Source: Henckelia pumila
Lineage: Eukaryota; Streptophyta; Magnoliopsida; Lamiales; Gesneriaceae
Assembly: GCF_033568475.1 (NCBI RefSeq)
Contig: NC_133123.1
Location: forward strand, 141,252,062 to 141,316,061
Reading direction: 5' to 3'
Length of the DNA: 64,000 bases
Positions within the stretch are counted from its first letter, which is position 1. Every line of letters starts with the position of its first letter. The notes under the pieces were generated by a model. The model saw only the letters and a list, made by a program, of their open reading frames with translations. It was not told the origin of the DNA and ran no database searches. The position numbers were made by a program, and so were the translations under genes. Shown piece after piece: positions 50,394 to 63,124 of this stretch.

Positions 50394-50589
50394 TAACATA
50401 ATAGCCTGAAAATTACATTAATCAGATATTGAATTAGAATTCAAAATCTCCGTTTACAACTGGAAAAGCGCGGAATGCAGCTACTGTGAGGTAACATAAT
50501 AGCCTGAAAATTACATTAATCAGATATTGATTTAGAATTCGAAATTTCCGTTTACAACTGGAAAAGCGCAGAATGCAGCTACTGTGAGG
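50394..50589. repeat. 98-bp tandem duplication
   Basis: Copies are 50394-50491 and 50492-50589, each from TAACATAATAGCC to GCTACTGTGAGG, with about four substitutions. No coding content is visible. It lies about 0.5 kb upstream of copy 5. Confidence 0.9.
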
Positions 50590-50873
50590 TGAGATAAATG
50601 GTGACATTATAAATTTGGACATTGTGGTGGTGACAGCATATTCTCCATTACAGAATACTCATGATTATGGTTACCAATACGAGCTATTGACTTTAAATCT
50701 CACTTGTAGGACAAAGCTTCAGCTCATTGTATAAAAAAAATACTTATAAATTACAAATTTTGTGGGAATTTATTTAAAATCCGTGTAAATCTTGACGACC
50801 AATCACATGGTTGTGTACAATAAAGAGATCGATATATAATATTATCCTTAAATTGAAATATAATTTTTGGTAA

Positions 50874-50970
50874 TGATGATTATGATAACGTCCGGATTAA
50901 TTGAGTTCTAATTATGGTCACATTGTACATGGACAAGATAGCGACCATTATTCATTGGCCTTAGGCATAC
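50874..50970 (-). promoter_or_regulatory. conserved upstream block, copy 5
   Basis: TTAATTGAGTTCTAATTATG, CACATTGTACAT and GCGACCATTATTCATT match the blocks upstream of copies 3 and 4. Distance to the ATG is about 1.0 kb because of local insertions. Confidence 0.4.
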
Positions 50971-52187
50971 GCATATTGCGAGAGCCTTTGATGACAATGA
51001 GGACTATTCGTAACATTCAAGTAAATGCTAGGTGCTTATTGGCTTATAATTGCTTCAGCTAGTCAGTCTTATATTTTTGTCATTTTGGAACGTCTTAAAA
51101 TTTAAGATCTTGAAGTCAAATAAATTATAAGTCGGAGATCGTTTTTCACTATCTAAAGCAAGGTATAGATATAAAAATTTGAATAAAATTGACCTTTTAT
51201 ATCAATTTAGTAAGAATCCAACTTAATTTTACATCGTCGATCCGGTCATACTTAAATTTTTTTGACATAAAAATTACTCCATATTTTCTCGTGAATAAGT
51301 ATTTTGTCTTGATCTGTGAGACCTTCTTGTAAGAGCTTTATGGTTTACCTCATTTTCATCTCACAAAAATCATGTCTTGAAAATTCTATGTTCACTTAAT
51401 TTGCGCTCATACCTAATTTATTTTTCAATTTTTGAACTCAACAGTTTAAATATAAGAATGTATATTTTAAGTTACAAGGTACACCAACTCCTTGGTGGGT
51501 GATGTATTAGGTTAGCAAGTCACTGATTAGTGAATGAATTGAGTACCAAAACAGTGGATCTTTCGTTGTTAGTTGCGTAAGGATAAATATTTAATTGTCG
51601 AAAGCTTTCAAATTTCCTTACGATTTCCAGTTTTTCGCAACATTTTATTTGTATTATTCTGTACTTTTTTTCTCAATAATAATGAAGAAATTAGTTTTCA
51701 AGATCATTTTCTTTTTATGTATCTTTCCTCGAATAAAGAATTAAAAATATTTAAATAAATAAATAAACTAAACACTAAGAGAAATGAGGTCCAAACTCCA
51801 AATTGGACCTCATATATCTTACTATCTTATTAGGCGCTAATTGAAGTTGAGTTTCTTTTATGTAATCAACTTCTAACCTTCTAATTGATTCGGTGAAATT
51901 TTATTTAAAATTACGATCAAATTAATATTATAACATTTTTTATTTTATTTTTCTGAAATAAATTTTTTTTATTTTCAATTCTATCTTTATTTATATTTTT
52001 AGATTTAATACTATATTTATCTATATTTCAACATTTTTAGATAGTACGTCACTTTCAATACAAAATATGAAAAAAAAAATAATTAATTTAAAAACAACTG
52101 AAAAATAATAATTCTCCAGTAGACACTATGCAATGCATATATGGTACTTGTTTAGTAGTTTACAATGAAACGCGGTTGATGGAGTTT
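50971..52187. other. unassigned intergenic sequence
   Basis: AT-rich. A small 11-bp inverted repeat (ATGAGGTCCAA ... TTGGACCTCAT) is at 51785-51813. No gene was recognised. Confidence 0.4.
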
Positions 52188-52597
52188 GGAGTCACTGAAA
52201 TTGGGCTTCATATGATGTAGATTAGACACTTTACGAAAAAATGTTCATGGAGGTCCAATTCATGAAGTCCAATTTCAGGTCTACAATTTATAAGGCCTGT
52301 CGGAATACGAAGCCCAATTCTTAGTTGGATCCAAAGGCTTCCTTATCTATCCCATTCCCCTTGGACAACCCAGCCTTTCAAAATTCTGCTCTCCTCAACC
52401 CTCCGCGGCAGCGGCGGCTCTCCCAACTTTTCGGAAATGGACCTTTATTATTTTTTGACCAATAAGTGAAAATGTGGCCCAAATGACTTGAGTTGGGCCT
52501 CTTACATATACTGAGATACATCGAAGTCGTAGATTGATTGATTTTTTCGAGGGAGTCACTGAAATTGGACTTCATGTATGCAGATTAGGCACTTATT
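52188..52597. repeat. direct repeat pair flanking the 9-kb element's left side
   Basis: GGAGTCACTGAAATTGGGCT (52188) recurs as GGAGTCACTGAAATTGGACT (52553), each followed by TTCATRTG..GCAGATTAGGCACTT-like sequence. The about 365-bp spacing suggests a local tandem duplication that predates insertion at 52601. Confidence 0.7.
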
Positions 52598-54020
52598 TAT
52601 CGGTAAATTATCATAAAATGCCTAAATCAAAAGTTAAATTATTCCTCAGTACTTTGGTCAGAATTTTTAAGTTCAAACTATCTTACACAACTCTTTTATT
52701 AATTTAAACTCCCTAAAGCCTATCAAACCACCATAAACCTCTTTTGTTTTATTAAACCCCATAATACCCTTTTCTTTTCCATTATTTTATCTTTATTCTT
52801 CTTCACTGCATTTACCTAAACCAATATTACCTTCTTCTTTTTTTTTTTAATCAAACTCATATGATTTTCGTAGATACTATTATTGTACATTTTTATCTCG
52901 TTATTTTTTTTTCTTTTTTCACATTGTTGAAACCATTTAGTTTGATTTTGTTTTATGAAAATATATTTTTTTCTTTAAAAATAGTGTTTAATAATATCCT
53001 TAAATATATCCATAATCGTGTTCAAGTTATGCCCAATTTGTTAGAAATTAAAATAAAATGAATATTTGAAATATTTGAATAAGTAGGCTTAAAGTATAAA
53101 AATTAATTAAGTTTCGATTCTCTATTTAAGTAATTGAACGTCAAAAAAAATTTGATTAATACCTACGGAGAATTTCATAGTGATAATGATTTGGATTTAT
53201 AATTTGTTAAGATTAATTATTTATTTAAAGAAGTAAGTTTTTTAATTATGTGGTAGATTTTCAAATGTCACGAATTATTGAATTTAATGCTAGGGAAAAT
53301 TATTTATCAATTAAAAATAATCTAATGAATTAGTTATAATGGGGTGTCAAATTGTATGCCTATCAATTGTTTGTATTGATGTTTATAAGAGATAACATTT
53401 GAATGATTAAAGTGTCTACAATGACATATGGACATTAGTGTGCATAAGTTTCATTATGTTATAAACCAATTCAAATATTTGTAATGTTGTCAATTAATTC
53501 TGAATCTCTTATGAATTGTACAAATTAAAAACCTCATTTTAGTAAATCAATTGTGAAATATTTTTTCTATAATTCTTTGAAAATTCTTAAAATTCATAAG
53601 ATCTTCTCTTCTGCTATTCAAAATGTACAATAATCAATAACATATATTTATTGGATCTTTTGATGCAATTACAGACCATATGAGATAATTCGGATCAATG
53701 AATAACAATTGATTTCAATGCCATTAATAACAATTGATTTCAATTAATTACAGATCATATGAGTGCTGGGAATTTTTTTGCCCAACCTAGGAAATGTACA
53801 CATTTTGATGCACATTCAAATAAAATATGGTACATTAAATTTACAATTGGGTGCGTATAAGAGTCAATCGAGCACATCATCCATAGATTCAACAAATGTA
53901 ATTACCCTTTTATGTAATCACTTAAATTAGTTGGGTAAATTTCATGGTGAAATTGACATTTTTCGTGATTTTCTTACTGTAAAGATTCTATCAATATATC
54001 CATTCTATCAAGTACAGATT

Positions 54021-54960
54021 CAAGTAAATAAGGTACAATAGTATTGAAATAAGGTACATAACAAGGTGAATATAACACATATTTCTCCAATTTGAGTATT
54101 TACACAAAAAAAATACACTAATGTCAATTGATAAGTAAATAATAAAATAGTTAAACAAGGTACATATGTAAGTAAACCAGGTACATCCAAGTACAAATAT
54201 GGTACATATAGGAGTTAATAGAGCACATTGATTGAATTTGAGTATTCGATGGAAAGATTGTTGTATCCACCGAACGTAAATGTGATTAGTTATTTTAAAT
54301 ATTGAATTATAAATGAGATTTTCACACAAGAATATATATTAAAATTAGCAACCATGTGATCAAATTCTTGGTAAATGATTCATGAATGTCTATGGAATGT
54401 TTATATGCTATGACTTCAACTAGAGATCACCAATATCTCAATTCCCACCCATTAGTGGTGTGTATAGATATATATATATATATTTGAGATACTAAAACCA
54501 TATAATAACTATTCAAAAAAGTTTCACTTATATCAATTGTCAAGTATAATCTAAAGATTTAATTACTCACTTCAAGATGGTATATTTCCAAGTAAATAAG
54601 GTATAATAGTATTAAAATAAGGTACATAACGAGGTTAATATAGCACATATTTCTCCAATTTGAGTATTTACACAAAAAACTATACTAATGTCAATTGATA
54701 CCTAAATAATAAAATAGTTAAAGAAGGTACATATGTAACTAAACCAGGTACATCCAAGTATAAATATGATACATACATGAGTTAATATAGCACATTGTTA
54801 TCGAATTTGAGTATTCGGTGCGAAGATTGTTGTCTCCATCGAATTTGAATGTGATTAGTTATTTTAAATAGAATTATTAATGAGATTTGACACATAACAT
54901 ATATTAAGATTAACAAACATGTGATCAACTTCTTGGTAGGGTTCATGAATGTCTATGGAA
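54021..54960. repeat. internal direct repeats of the 9-kb element
   Basis: 54021-54399 and 54589-54960 are diverged copies (AAGTAAATAAGGTA at the start, CATGAATGTCTATGGAA at the end). Both contain several GGTACAT words. A further diverged pair of about 215-bp units follows at about 55025-55330 (CAATTTCAAGATAAT / CTAATTTCAAGATAAT). Confidence 0.75.
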
Positions 54961-56567
54961 GGCCATCGTCATTTTGATCTAAACTCATGTACAATTAATA
55001 ATTAAGATTTAGGAAATCAATTTCTTATCATAATTTTCATCAACCAATTAAACGATACTAACACCATTATTGACACAAAATATGTCAATTTCAAGATAAT
55101 TTAATGCGAAATTAGTATTATCTGTTATAAATTGGGTACATAACCTGAAAATTTGAGTATAAATTTGGAGAAAAATTGTCATCGTCTTAATTCAAATTCA
55201 TATATATTATTAATGAATAACATATATGAAACAACTTCTTACCATAATTTTAATTTACCGATTAAAGACACTAACAACATCGTAATGGATACAAGATATG
55301 CTAATTTCAAGATAATAAAGCAAATGCAGTGTTAGTTTTTTTTAAATTTGGTACATAACCTAAAAATTTGAATATGAATATTAAAGGGAATCGTCGTGTC
55401 TTAATACAAACACATATGTATACTTAATAAAAAAAAATATGTATACTTAATGAATAAGAGGTAATAATCATTAACGATTTTTATATTGGGTATCATTAAT
55501 GTGTATTTAAGTATATAATATTTACTTATGTTATTCTTTTGAATAAGGCCACTTCATTTTAGATCATCCAAATTAAACCGTTTGCACTTTGATTGCACAA
55601 AAAAATGCTTAAATTTTTATTTAATTTTCAAATAACAATGCGCATACTTATTGGGCTGAATATTGGTATCAAATATTCTTATAAATTTTAATGTCCAATT
55701 TATGAGATTTAGTGCTCAATTTATTTTAATTGGTACCCAAATTTAGGTATTTTAATGCTTCAATTTCATAAAAAAATACCCAAAAATTTTGTATTGAACA
55801 TTGACATTAAATGATCTCATCCATTCGAATATTCAATTTACTTGTTTTAGTGCTCAATATACTTTAAATATTACCCAAATTAGATGTTTTTGTACTTTGA
55901 TTTCGTAAAATAGTACCAAAATATTTTGAATTGAACGTGTCTACTGTTGATTCAATTCACATATAAATCGATGCTTCACCATTATAACTAACTAATATTT
56001 TATATATGAGATGCACAGATTATTAATTTGTATAGTTAACAATTAAAATTAATAATTATTAGTGCACGTTTTAATAATTTATATAAAATTTTGATATAAT
56101 ATGTTGGGTTTTTGTAACACAAGCAATCTTGATTTTGATGATAACAAAACTTGTTATTGTGTTTCTAACATATTTACTCTAGTGTGAAGTTGCTAAACTA
56201 AAAATGGAAGCCAAAACTCAAAGTTAGCAAAACTGAATCTCTGGCGAGCTCTACTATTTTGATGATATCTCATAGATCAGAGATGCAATTTATTATCCGC
56301 CAAATATAATACAAAGAAAACTTAATTTGGAACATATTGTATTTCACGTCAGTTGAGCAAATACGGATGTTATCTAGATCAAACTGACGTCGGAATACCA
56401 AACTGAATTGCATCAGTTTAGCAGAAATACAAAAGCAGTTTACATCGAGCAGTTCTGGTATATTGGCTATATTGTGCAGCTCAATTATCCGAATGGAACG
56501 CTTCACCATGTGTTGGAAAGGCAAGACAATGATCTACAAATCATTTTCACAAGTTGAAGACTGAATC

Positions 56568-58649
56568 TGTAACGCCCCGATTTTATCTTAATCGGCTTTA
56601 TTTGAGATAATCGGAGATTCCAGAATTCAAGAGCCGACTTGATTTTGATCAGGGTCCTTTTTGCAAATTTTGGATTTTTAAGGGACTAAAATGCAAATTT
56701 GGACTTAAATAGATATTTAAGCAAGTGTTGACTCTTTTCCTTCACTTCATCTCCTCCCTCACGCCTCCTCCCTCCATTGAAGACGCCTCAAACCCATTTC
56801 AAGCTTTTAGATTTCTCCCCGAGCTCGATCCGTCCGTTGGAAATTATTTCTGAAGGCAGATTAGCGATCACGGCTGCGAGAGCTTCGTTCTATCGTAAGT
56901 TTTTCTACGATCAGGTTCTTTCTAATTTTGGGATGTCGTTAGAATTGATTGAGTTTGGAGTATGTTGTTCTTGGCGGAGTTCTGATCGTTTATTGTCTGT
57001 CAGTTTCGAAATAGAGCGTCGTTCGGATTTGTTATGAATTTTGGAAGTTTATTCGAAAAATGGGATTTTGTGATTTGTTGGAATTAGATTGTTTTGGTTG
57101 AATGTTGATTGATATGAGTTGTTTGGCTTGATATTATGCTGTCTGCATTTTCGGTTTGATCAGATTATAGCCGTTATGCCGTCGGTTTGAGTTTTGGATT
57201 GTTTATCGGTTCGAATTGTTGAGCCAAGCCTTTGTTTGAGTTGTATGTTAATCTCGAGCCCTTATTACTTCTTGTACAGATTGATTTTAGGCCAGTGGAG
57301 TTGCGAGATTTCAGCTTTGTGCAACTTGGAGATTGGAGCCGGTATCGTATCGATTCTCTTATTATCGATTGAGGCTGTTTGATTGAATCTTGTTTGAGGA
57401 ATCGTTGTTGTTTCCAGGTTGGAGCATCGATGTTGTTGAAAAGAGGTAAAAGATGACTTAGATTGGAATGGAACGTGTGACTCGAATCCGACTTGATTCG
57501 AGTGTTCCGAAGAATCACATACTTGCATGTTATTTGCTTTTACTTGAATTTAGTTGATTGAGTTATGTTGCATTGCATTCATCTTGAGCCATGAATCCTT
57601 GATTTGAGTAGCGGGCAGGACGGCCCTTGTTGATGATAGATGTTTTGGGGATTATATTGTGAGTGGCCTGGGTGTAGCCGTTTCACCTAGTGCTAGCATA
57701 CTCCTTATAGTCGCACCAAAGTCTAGAGGATGGAGATACGTAGCACCACCTCGATCGGGAGAGTCGGTGAGTCGTTTACGTGATCTCGTCATCGGGATCC
57801 CAAAAGCAAAAGCAGCAACTCTTTTGATTATCCGACTTGATAATCCCAGATTTTAAAGACATGCATTGCATTTATGCATATGAATTGAGTTTTAGATATG
57901 CTTGGGGAATTGCATGATTGTTAATTGATTATTTGGAAGTTGATGCATTTCGTTTGGAATGCTTGTCTGCTATTGCATGTTGTCTCTTTTTACTGGGAAT
58001 ATTATTCTCACCGGATTATCTGGCTGTTGTCTTTGTTTGTATGTGTACTTGGCAACAGGTGGGGCAGGACCGAGTCAGAGGCAACATGGCTAGGTGGTTG
58101 AGATGATAGACGTGAGGCCTTGTTGTTTTAGAAGTCGAATTTTGTAATCGAACTTAGATTGTATTCGAATTGTAATCTAAAATCGAAGTATGTTGTTGTT
58201 GTATCGTTTTAGACTTCTGGTTGTTTTTAGGCCTTCTGAAAGCATGACTTGTTATGGAATGTTTCCCTACACCTTGTTATTGCATATGTATTTGAAGGCA
58301 TGTCGGACCAAGCGCGGAATCCTTTCTTTATTTTCTGCAGCCTGAGCATTTTCTGCCCAGGCCTTCCGCGCGCGGGCGAGGCGTTCCTCGCGCGCGCGCG
58401 AGGCCTCCGTTGCGCCTCTGAATTGTTTGCTCGCGCGCGCGCGAGCTTGGTACCTCGCGCGGGCACGAGCCTTTGGTTGGTCTCGGTTGTTGAAGCCCGC
58501 GCACGCGCGAGCTTGGTTCCTCGCGCGGGCGCGCGGCGTTTAAAAAAAAAACAAAAAAAAAAAAAACTTTGAATTGTTTTACTCTTGGATTCTTGTTCGC
58601 TTACTTGTTGTTTAATCCGAGATTAGTGGTTTAGAATCGAGGTCTCACA
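56568..58649 (+). mobile_element. nested solo LTR (TGTAACGCCCCGA type)
   Basis: The TSD GAATC is at 56563-56567 and 58650-58654. It begins TGTAACGCCCCGATTTT and ends GAGGTCTCACA, both typical of a class of plant Ty3/gypsy LTRs. Length is 2082 bp with no gag-pol. It includes a very GC-rich tract at 58361-58535. It is inserted within the outer solo LTR. Confidence 0.8.
58361..58535. repeat. GC-rich CGCGCGGGCGCGAG-type repeat cluster
   Basis: Several degenerate direct and inverted copies of CTCGCGCGCGCGCGAG and CCTCGCGCGGGC separated by short AT-containing spacers. Extreme local CpG density inside an otherwise AT-rich window. Confidence 0.85.
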
Positions 58650-60385
58650 GAATCGGATCCTATGGAGATTCTAAACTGCGTTGAAATTACTGGTTTGAAA
58701 CATAAATTATGCAGAGCAGAATTTCTAGAATAGACTGGTTTATTAAGCATAACTTTCGCATATGAACTCCGAATTGAGTTATTCTTGATTCCATGGAAAG
58801 ATAAGAGAAAGGGCTACAACTTTTATGTTTATCACTTTGCCCAAAAAGCAACGGATCAAGAGATATAGCACTAAACTACTCATATGCACTCAACTGATTT
58901 TGTGTTAAACCGATTTTGAGCAGCTCTGGTATTTCGAGCATAACGTTTGGATATGAACTCCGAATTGATTGATTTTGATGGAGTTGGAAATCTGAGATCA
59001 AGGACTACAACTTTTGTATTCATCACGTTGCCCAGATATCAATGGATCATGCCAAACTGCATCCAGTTTATCAACTCAGTTCTGCTTGCTAAACTACTAC
59101 CTAAACTGAAGTTGGCCAAGAGTAGTTTACCTACCCAAACTGAAGATCGCTCAACTGCTACAGTGCCGAAACTGATACAGTACCAGTTTCGCACCAAATT
59201 CAGTTTACCAATATCAGTTTAGTGAAATTCAGTTTAGCTCAAGAAAATATACAGAAACATTACAAAAGTATTTTAACGGCTCTATTTCTATTTCTAACGG
59301 CTATATCACTCTTGGAGCCTATAAATACAACATCTTGGAGTTCAAACACAAGATTTGCAATGAGATTCAAAGCATTGGCAGCCTACTTGAAGAAATCAGC
59401 TAGTTGAGAGCAAAGCCCAAGGTGTGAAGAACACATTAGAATTCTTGAGCGTGAAAATTCAAGTTCTTCACACCCAACTAACTCACATATAAAAGAGAGA
59501 TGTATTGCATAGATTAGTTGAGTGAGAGTCTTTACACAAAGACGTTAAATATTGTGTTTTTAGTTTTGACATAAAGACGTAAAACATTATGCGGATTATG
59601 AGGGTGCGGCCTACAATCGAGTAGTGGCTAGAGTTCTTATTTAGGCAGTGGGTAAGTCCTAAACCGGATTGATTTTGTACAAATGAGTTGTATAAATCAA
59701 AGTCTTCTAGTTGATCCTTTCGAGGAGGAAGAAGGGGTGACGTAAGAGTTGTTGAATTCTCCGAACATCCATAAAAAAATCCTTGCCTCTTTATTTCTTG
59801 CATTTGTTTATTGCTACTGTTTTAGATTTCATTGTTGAAGCATTTTATGTGTTTGATAAAATACCTAAATGTTGCATTCAAAGTGTTTGATAAAATGCTT
59901 CAACTAAACTATTTTCATCTATCAACTTGCATCCTTTTAAAATGATTTACAAAATGTTAAATTAGTTTATACGAAGAATTATTTTGAGTGTCTTCCGCTT
60001 GATTTGAAAATCAAACTCGATTTAATTCATCGGTGCTCAATATTTCAAGAACCGAGCTATTGTAGATCAAAATATTTTAAAAGTGTGTATTCACCCCCTC
60101 TACACACCGTGACCGATCTTATCATAATATAATGAATATATTTAAATTTTAAATATTAAATATTATAAAAATTATTATATAACAAAAATTTCTGCCATTT
60201 CAAATAATTTCAAATGAGAAGATAAGTCTTTTGAAATTAAATTAACTTATTTATCTTGGTTGGGTGTAACTGTTATTAATAAAGTAAATATAAAAAAAAT
60301 CTTAAAAAAACCATATATCATTTTTTCTATTAAACTTTTCAATCAATAAATATTCTCAAAAATTCAAAATTGATTAAAGTATAAC

Positions 60386-60411
60386 AATAATAATAATAAT
60401 AAAAAAAAATA

Positions 60412-60499
<88 letters not shown>

Positions 60500-60500
60500 C
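60386..60500. repeat. (TAA)n microsatellite
   Basis: A long TAA/AAT run with a few interruptions, ending in AACAACAACAA. A second low-complexity block, (TA)n, lies at 60824-60880. Confidence 0.95.
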
Positions 60501-60822
60501 AACAAATTACGAACAATCAATATACCAAAAACTCATTTAAAAAGGTTTAAAAAATTAATATTATATTAAAATTGTATATTTTATTTAATACAATAGAAAG
60601 TATAAAAAACTAAATTTACAAAAGTAACACAAAACTCAAAATCATAATTGAAATTAAATGAAAAGAGTCCAATTTTAATTTTATTTTTTAAAAATAAATA
60701 AATAATACTTCACATTTTATTATGTGTTTATTTTTTTAATTATTTTTGAATATTTAATGCGATGGATGAATGCATCAATAATAAATATTTTATTTTATAG
60801 TATACTATTTTTTTGCGGGAAC

Positions 60823-60883
<61 letters not shown>

Positions 60884-61603
60884 AAATATATCTCACAATT
60901 ACACATTTAATCAATTTAACGAAATAATTCATCTACGAAAATTATAAATACAATTCATTATCACATGGAAATTCTCTATAGCATCAATGAAAATTTTTGA
61001 CCTCCAATTGCTTAAATCGAGTAGAAAATAAATTTTTATACTTCTAGTCTACTCATTTAAGTATTTCATGTTTTCATTCTACTACAACAAACAAATAATA
61101 ACAAATTGGGTGTAACTGGATCATAATTATGAATATGTTATAGATATTATTAAATAATAAAAAAATTTGACAGAAAAAATTATATTTCATAAAAAAAATC
61201 AAACCAAATGTTTTCTACCGTGTGAAAGAAAGAAAAAAAACAAAAAACCTTAAATCTACCGTGTGAAAGAAAGAACAAAAAAACAACCTTAAATTAAATG
61301 GGTTAAAATGTATAATGATTGTAGTCTACAAGAATTTCTCAATTTATTTATCATCATCATGCACCAACCTCTTTTTTCTCGTAAATAGAGCAAGTCGGAA
61401 GAAAGAGAAACTCATAAAAGGGGTATTTTGGGGATTAGAAAAATAAAAGAGGGTATTATGGTATTTGGTATGCTTTAGGGAGCTCAAAGACATAAATAAT
61501 TGTGTCAGGGAGCATGAACATAAAAATGCTGACAGAGTGACTGAGGAATAACTCAACATTTGATTTAGGTATTTTATGGCAATTCACCCCTTATTTATAT
61601 ATA

Positions 61604-61723
61604 GAGTAAAATGTATTTTGGTACACGAACTATTGATAAAATGTCATATTGGTACATTAACTATTGAAAATAATTTAATTGGTACATGATCCAAATAAAA
61701 GGTCAATTTTAGCCTTAATATGA

Positions 61724-61782
<59 letters not shown>

Positions 61783-62591
61783 ACCACAAACTCAATAAAT
61801 AAATCATATGCATGTAAAACTAAAAATACTCATTAACAAATTATTTATATTTTAAAAATATAAATAATTTATTAATGATTTCATTAATAAATTATTTATA
61901 TTTTTAAAATATAAATAATATATAATGAAATGATATTTTTTCTATCAATGTAAATAATTATCCATTTAAAAAAATTGATATAAATTATATATTAATAAAA
62001 CCACAAAGTCAATAAATAAATCATATGCATGTAGGACTAATATATATTTAAAAACGATAAAATATAATTAAATAAATAAATATTTATTAATTAATATTTA
62101 ATTCAAGTGCGAATAAAAGTATAAATTTATAAATTATTAAATCAAGTGGAAAAATTTTGGATTATTAGAACTACGTAAATCGAGACAATGAGTGAAATTT
62201 TTTCTTTGAGATTTATTTTTTCATGATCTAATCTTTAATGTTGAAAATTTTTGTATCAAATATTGAAAAACTAAAATGGTGAATATGTTTGTTTCAATCA
62301 TTTAAACACAAGATCAACAGACTTCGGTGATCTATATTTTTATCATAACAATATATTACAACATTTGTTATATAATTTGACTTGAAATTTTTTTATCATT
62401 ATATATATATATATATATATATTAATTTTTAATAAAATATGATATTTGAAAATTAATCAATATAATATTAATTCATATTAAAGGTAAAATTGACCTTTTA
62501 TTTGAATCATATATCAATTAAGTCATTTTCAATAGTTTGTGTACTAATATGACATTTTACAAATAGTTCATGTACCAAAATACATTTTACT

Positions 62592-62592
<1 letters not shown>
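61604..62592. mobile_element. short non-autonomous element with about 140-bp terminal inverted repeats
   Basis: The left end GAGTAAAATGTATTTTGGTA and the reverse complement of the right end are nearly the same, and similarity continues through AAAAGGTCAATTTTA to TTAATATGAATTAATAT. Both sides are flanked by TTTATATATA, though AT microsatellites make the TSD ambiguous. The interior has (TA)n runs and ATAAATAAATCATATGCATG repeats at about 61795 and 62015. No ORF. Confidence 0.7.

Positions 62593-62596
<4 letters not shown>

Positions 62597-62641
<45 letters not shown>
62597..62641. repeat. (TA)n microsatellite
   Basis: About 45 bp of uninterrupted TA directly right of the inverted-repeat element. 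Confidence 0.95.
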
Positions 62642-62646
<5 letters not shown>

Positions 62647-62933
62647 GCACGACATGACACGTCAACCGGTGGTCATGTAGTTGGGCTCCTATTGTATCTT
62701 TTTTAATTAATCAAGATAATTTATGTTATCAGAATAATTATAAACAAATAATTTTCATAATAATCTTTACTATATTATAATAATTTTGTATCATTTGAAA
62801 ACTTTTTTGATCTGTAATTGATGACATCATTCTAATATTACATTCTACCACTGTACCACACGCATAGCGTGTGCTTGGATACTAGTCGTAATAATAAGAA
62901 ACACACACATTTATTTATTCATTAACTCAAAAT

Positions 62934-63058
62934 AGGGAGTTGATATTTACACTTCATTTTGTGTTATTTACACTCCACTTCATGTGTAAAGTGGAGTGAA
63001 AATTTATTCACAAATGGAGTGCAAATAACAAAAAATGGAGTATAAATATCAACTCCCT
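62934..63058. mobile_element. 125-bp MITE downstream of reductase copy 6
   Basis: AGGGAGTTGATATTTACACT and, in inverted orientation at the other end, AGGGAGTTGATATTTATACT give terminal repeats of nearly 60 bp. TCAAAAT flanks both sides, giving a 7-8-bp TSD. It lies in the 3' flank of copy 6 (about 67 bp beyond its ancestral stop). Confidence 0.75.
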
Positions 63059-63124
63059 TCAAAATAATATAATAACACAGGCACATCACATACTATAAAA
63101 ACACCTTATAATTAACAAGATTTC

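Larger units (their letters stand above)
56102..60124 (+). mobile_element. solo LTR (Copia/SIRE-like), interrupted
   Basis: The TSD TAATA is at 56097-56101 and 60125-60129. It begins TGTTGGGTTTTTGTAACA and ends ...GTGTGTATTCACCCCCTC...GATCTTATCA, a familiar style for long plant Copia LTRs. Without the nested element it is about 1.94 kb. A TATA box TATAAATA is at 59320-59327. No internal coding region is present, so it is a solo LTR left by recombination. The superfamily is inferred from end style. Confidence 0.75.
52601..61589. mobile_element. 9-kb long-inverted-repeat (Mutator-like) element
   Basis: The 9-bp TSD CTTATTTAT is at 52592-52600 and 61590-61598. The left end (CGGTAAATTATCATAAAATG) and the reverse complement of the right end (GGGTGAATTGCCATAAAATA) align for roughly 180-200 bp, sharing CCTAAATCAAA, TTATTCCTCAGT, GTTCA..CT and CTCCCTAAAGC. 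Long TIRs plus a 9-bp TSD fit Mutator-type elements. No transposase was recognised. The interior is AT-rich, holds diverged internal repeats and is interrupted by nested solo LTRs. Confidence 0.75.

Noticed and set aside
50434-50622. 62-aa minus-strand ORF upstream of copy 5
   Set aside because: It spans the junction of the 98-bp tandem duplication and has no recognisable content.
51785-51813. 11-bp inverted repeat resembling a terminator hairpin
   Set aside because: Intrinsic terminators are not expected in nuclear plant DNA, and such short palindromes are common by chance.
56777-57037. 86-aa open frame in the nested solo LTR
   Set aside because: It lies entirely within an LTR, has no domain, and neighbouring ORFs on both strands are equally long.
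58249-58572. 107-aa ORF rich in Ala/Arg
   Set aside because: It results from the GC-rich repeat cluster, which has open frames on both strands.
60824-60880. (TA)n coding for a Tyr-Ile repeat peptide
   Set aside because: The apparent protein is a translation of a microsatellite.
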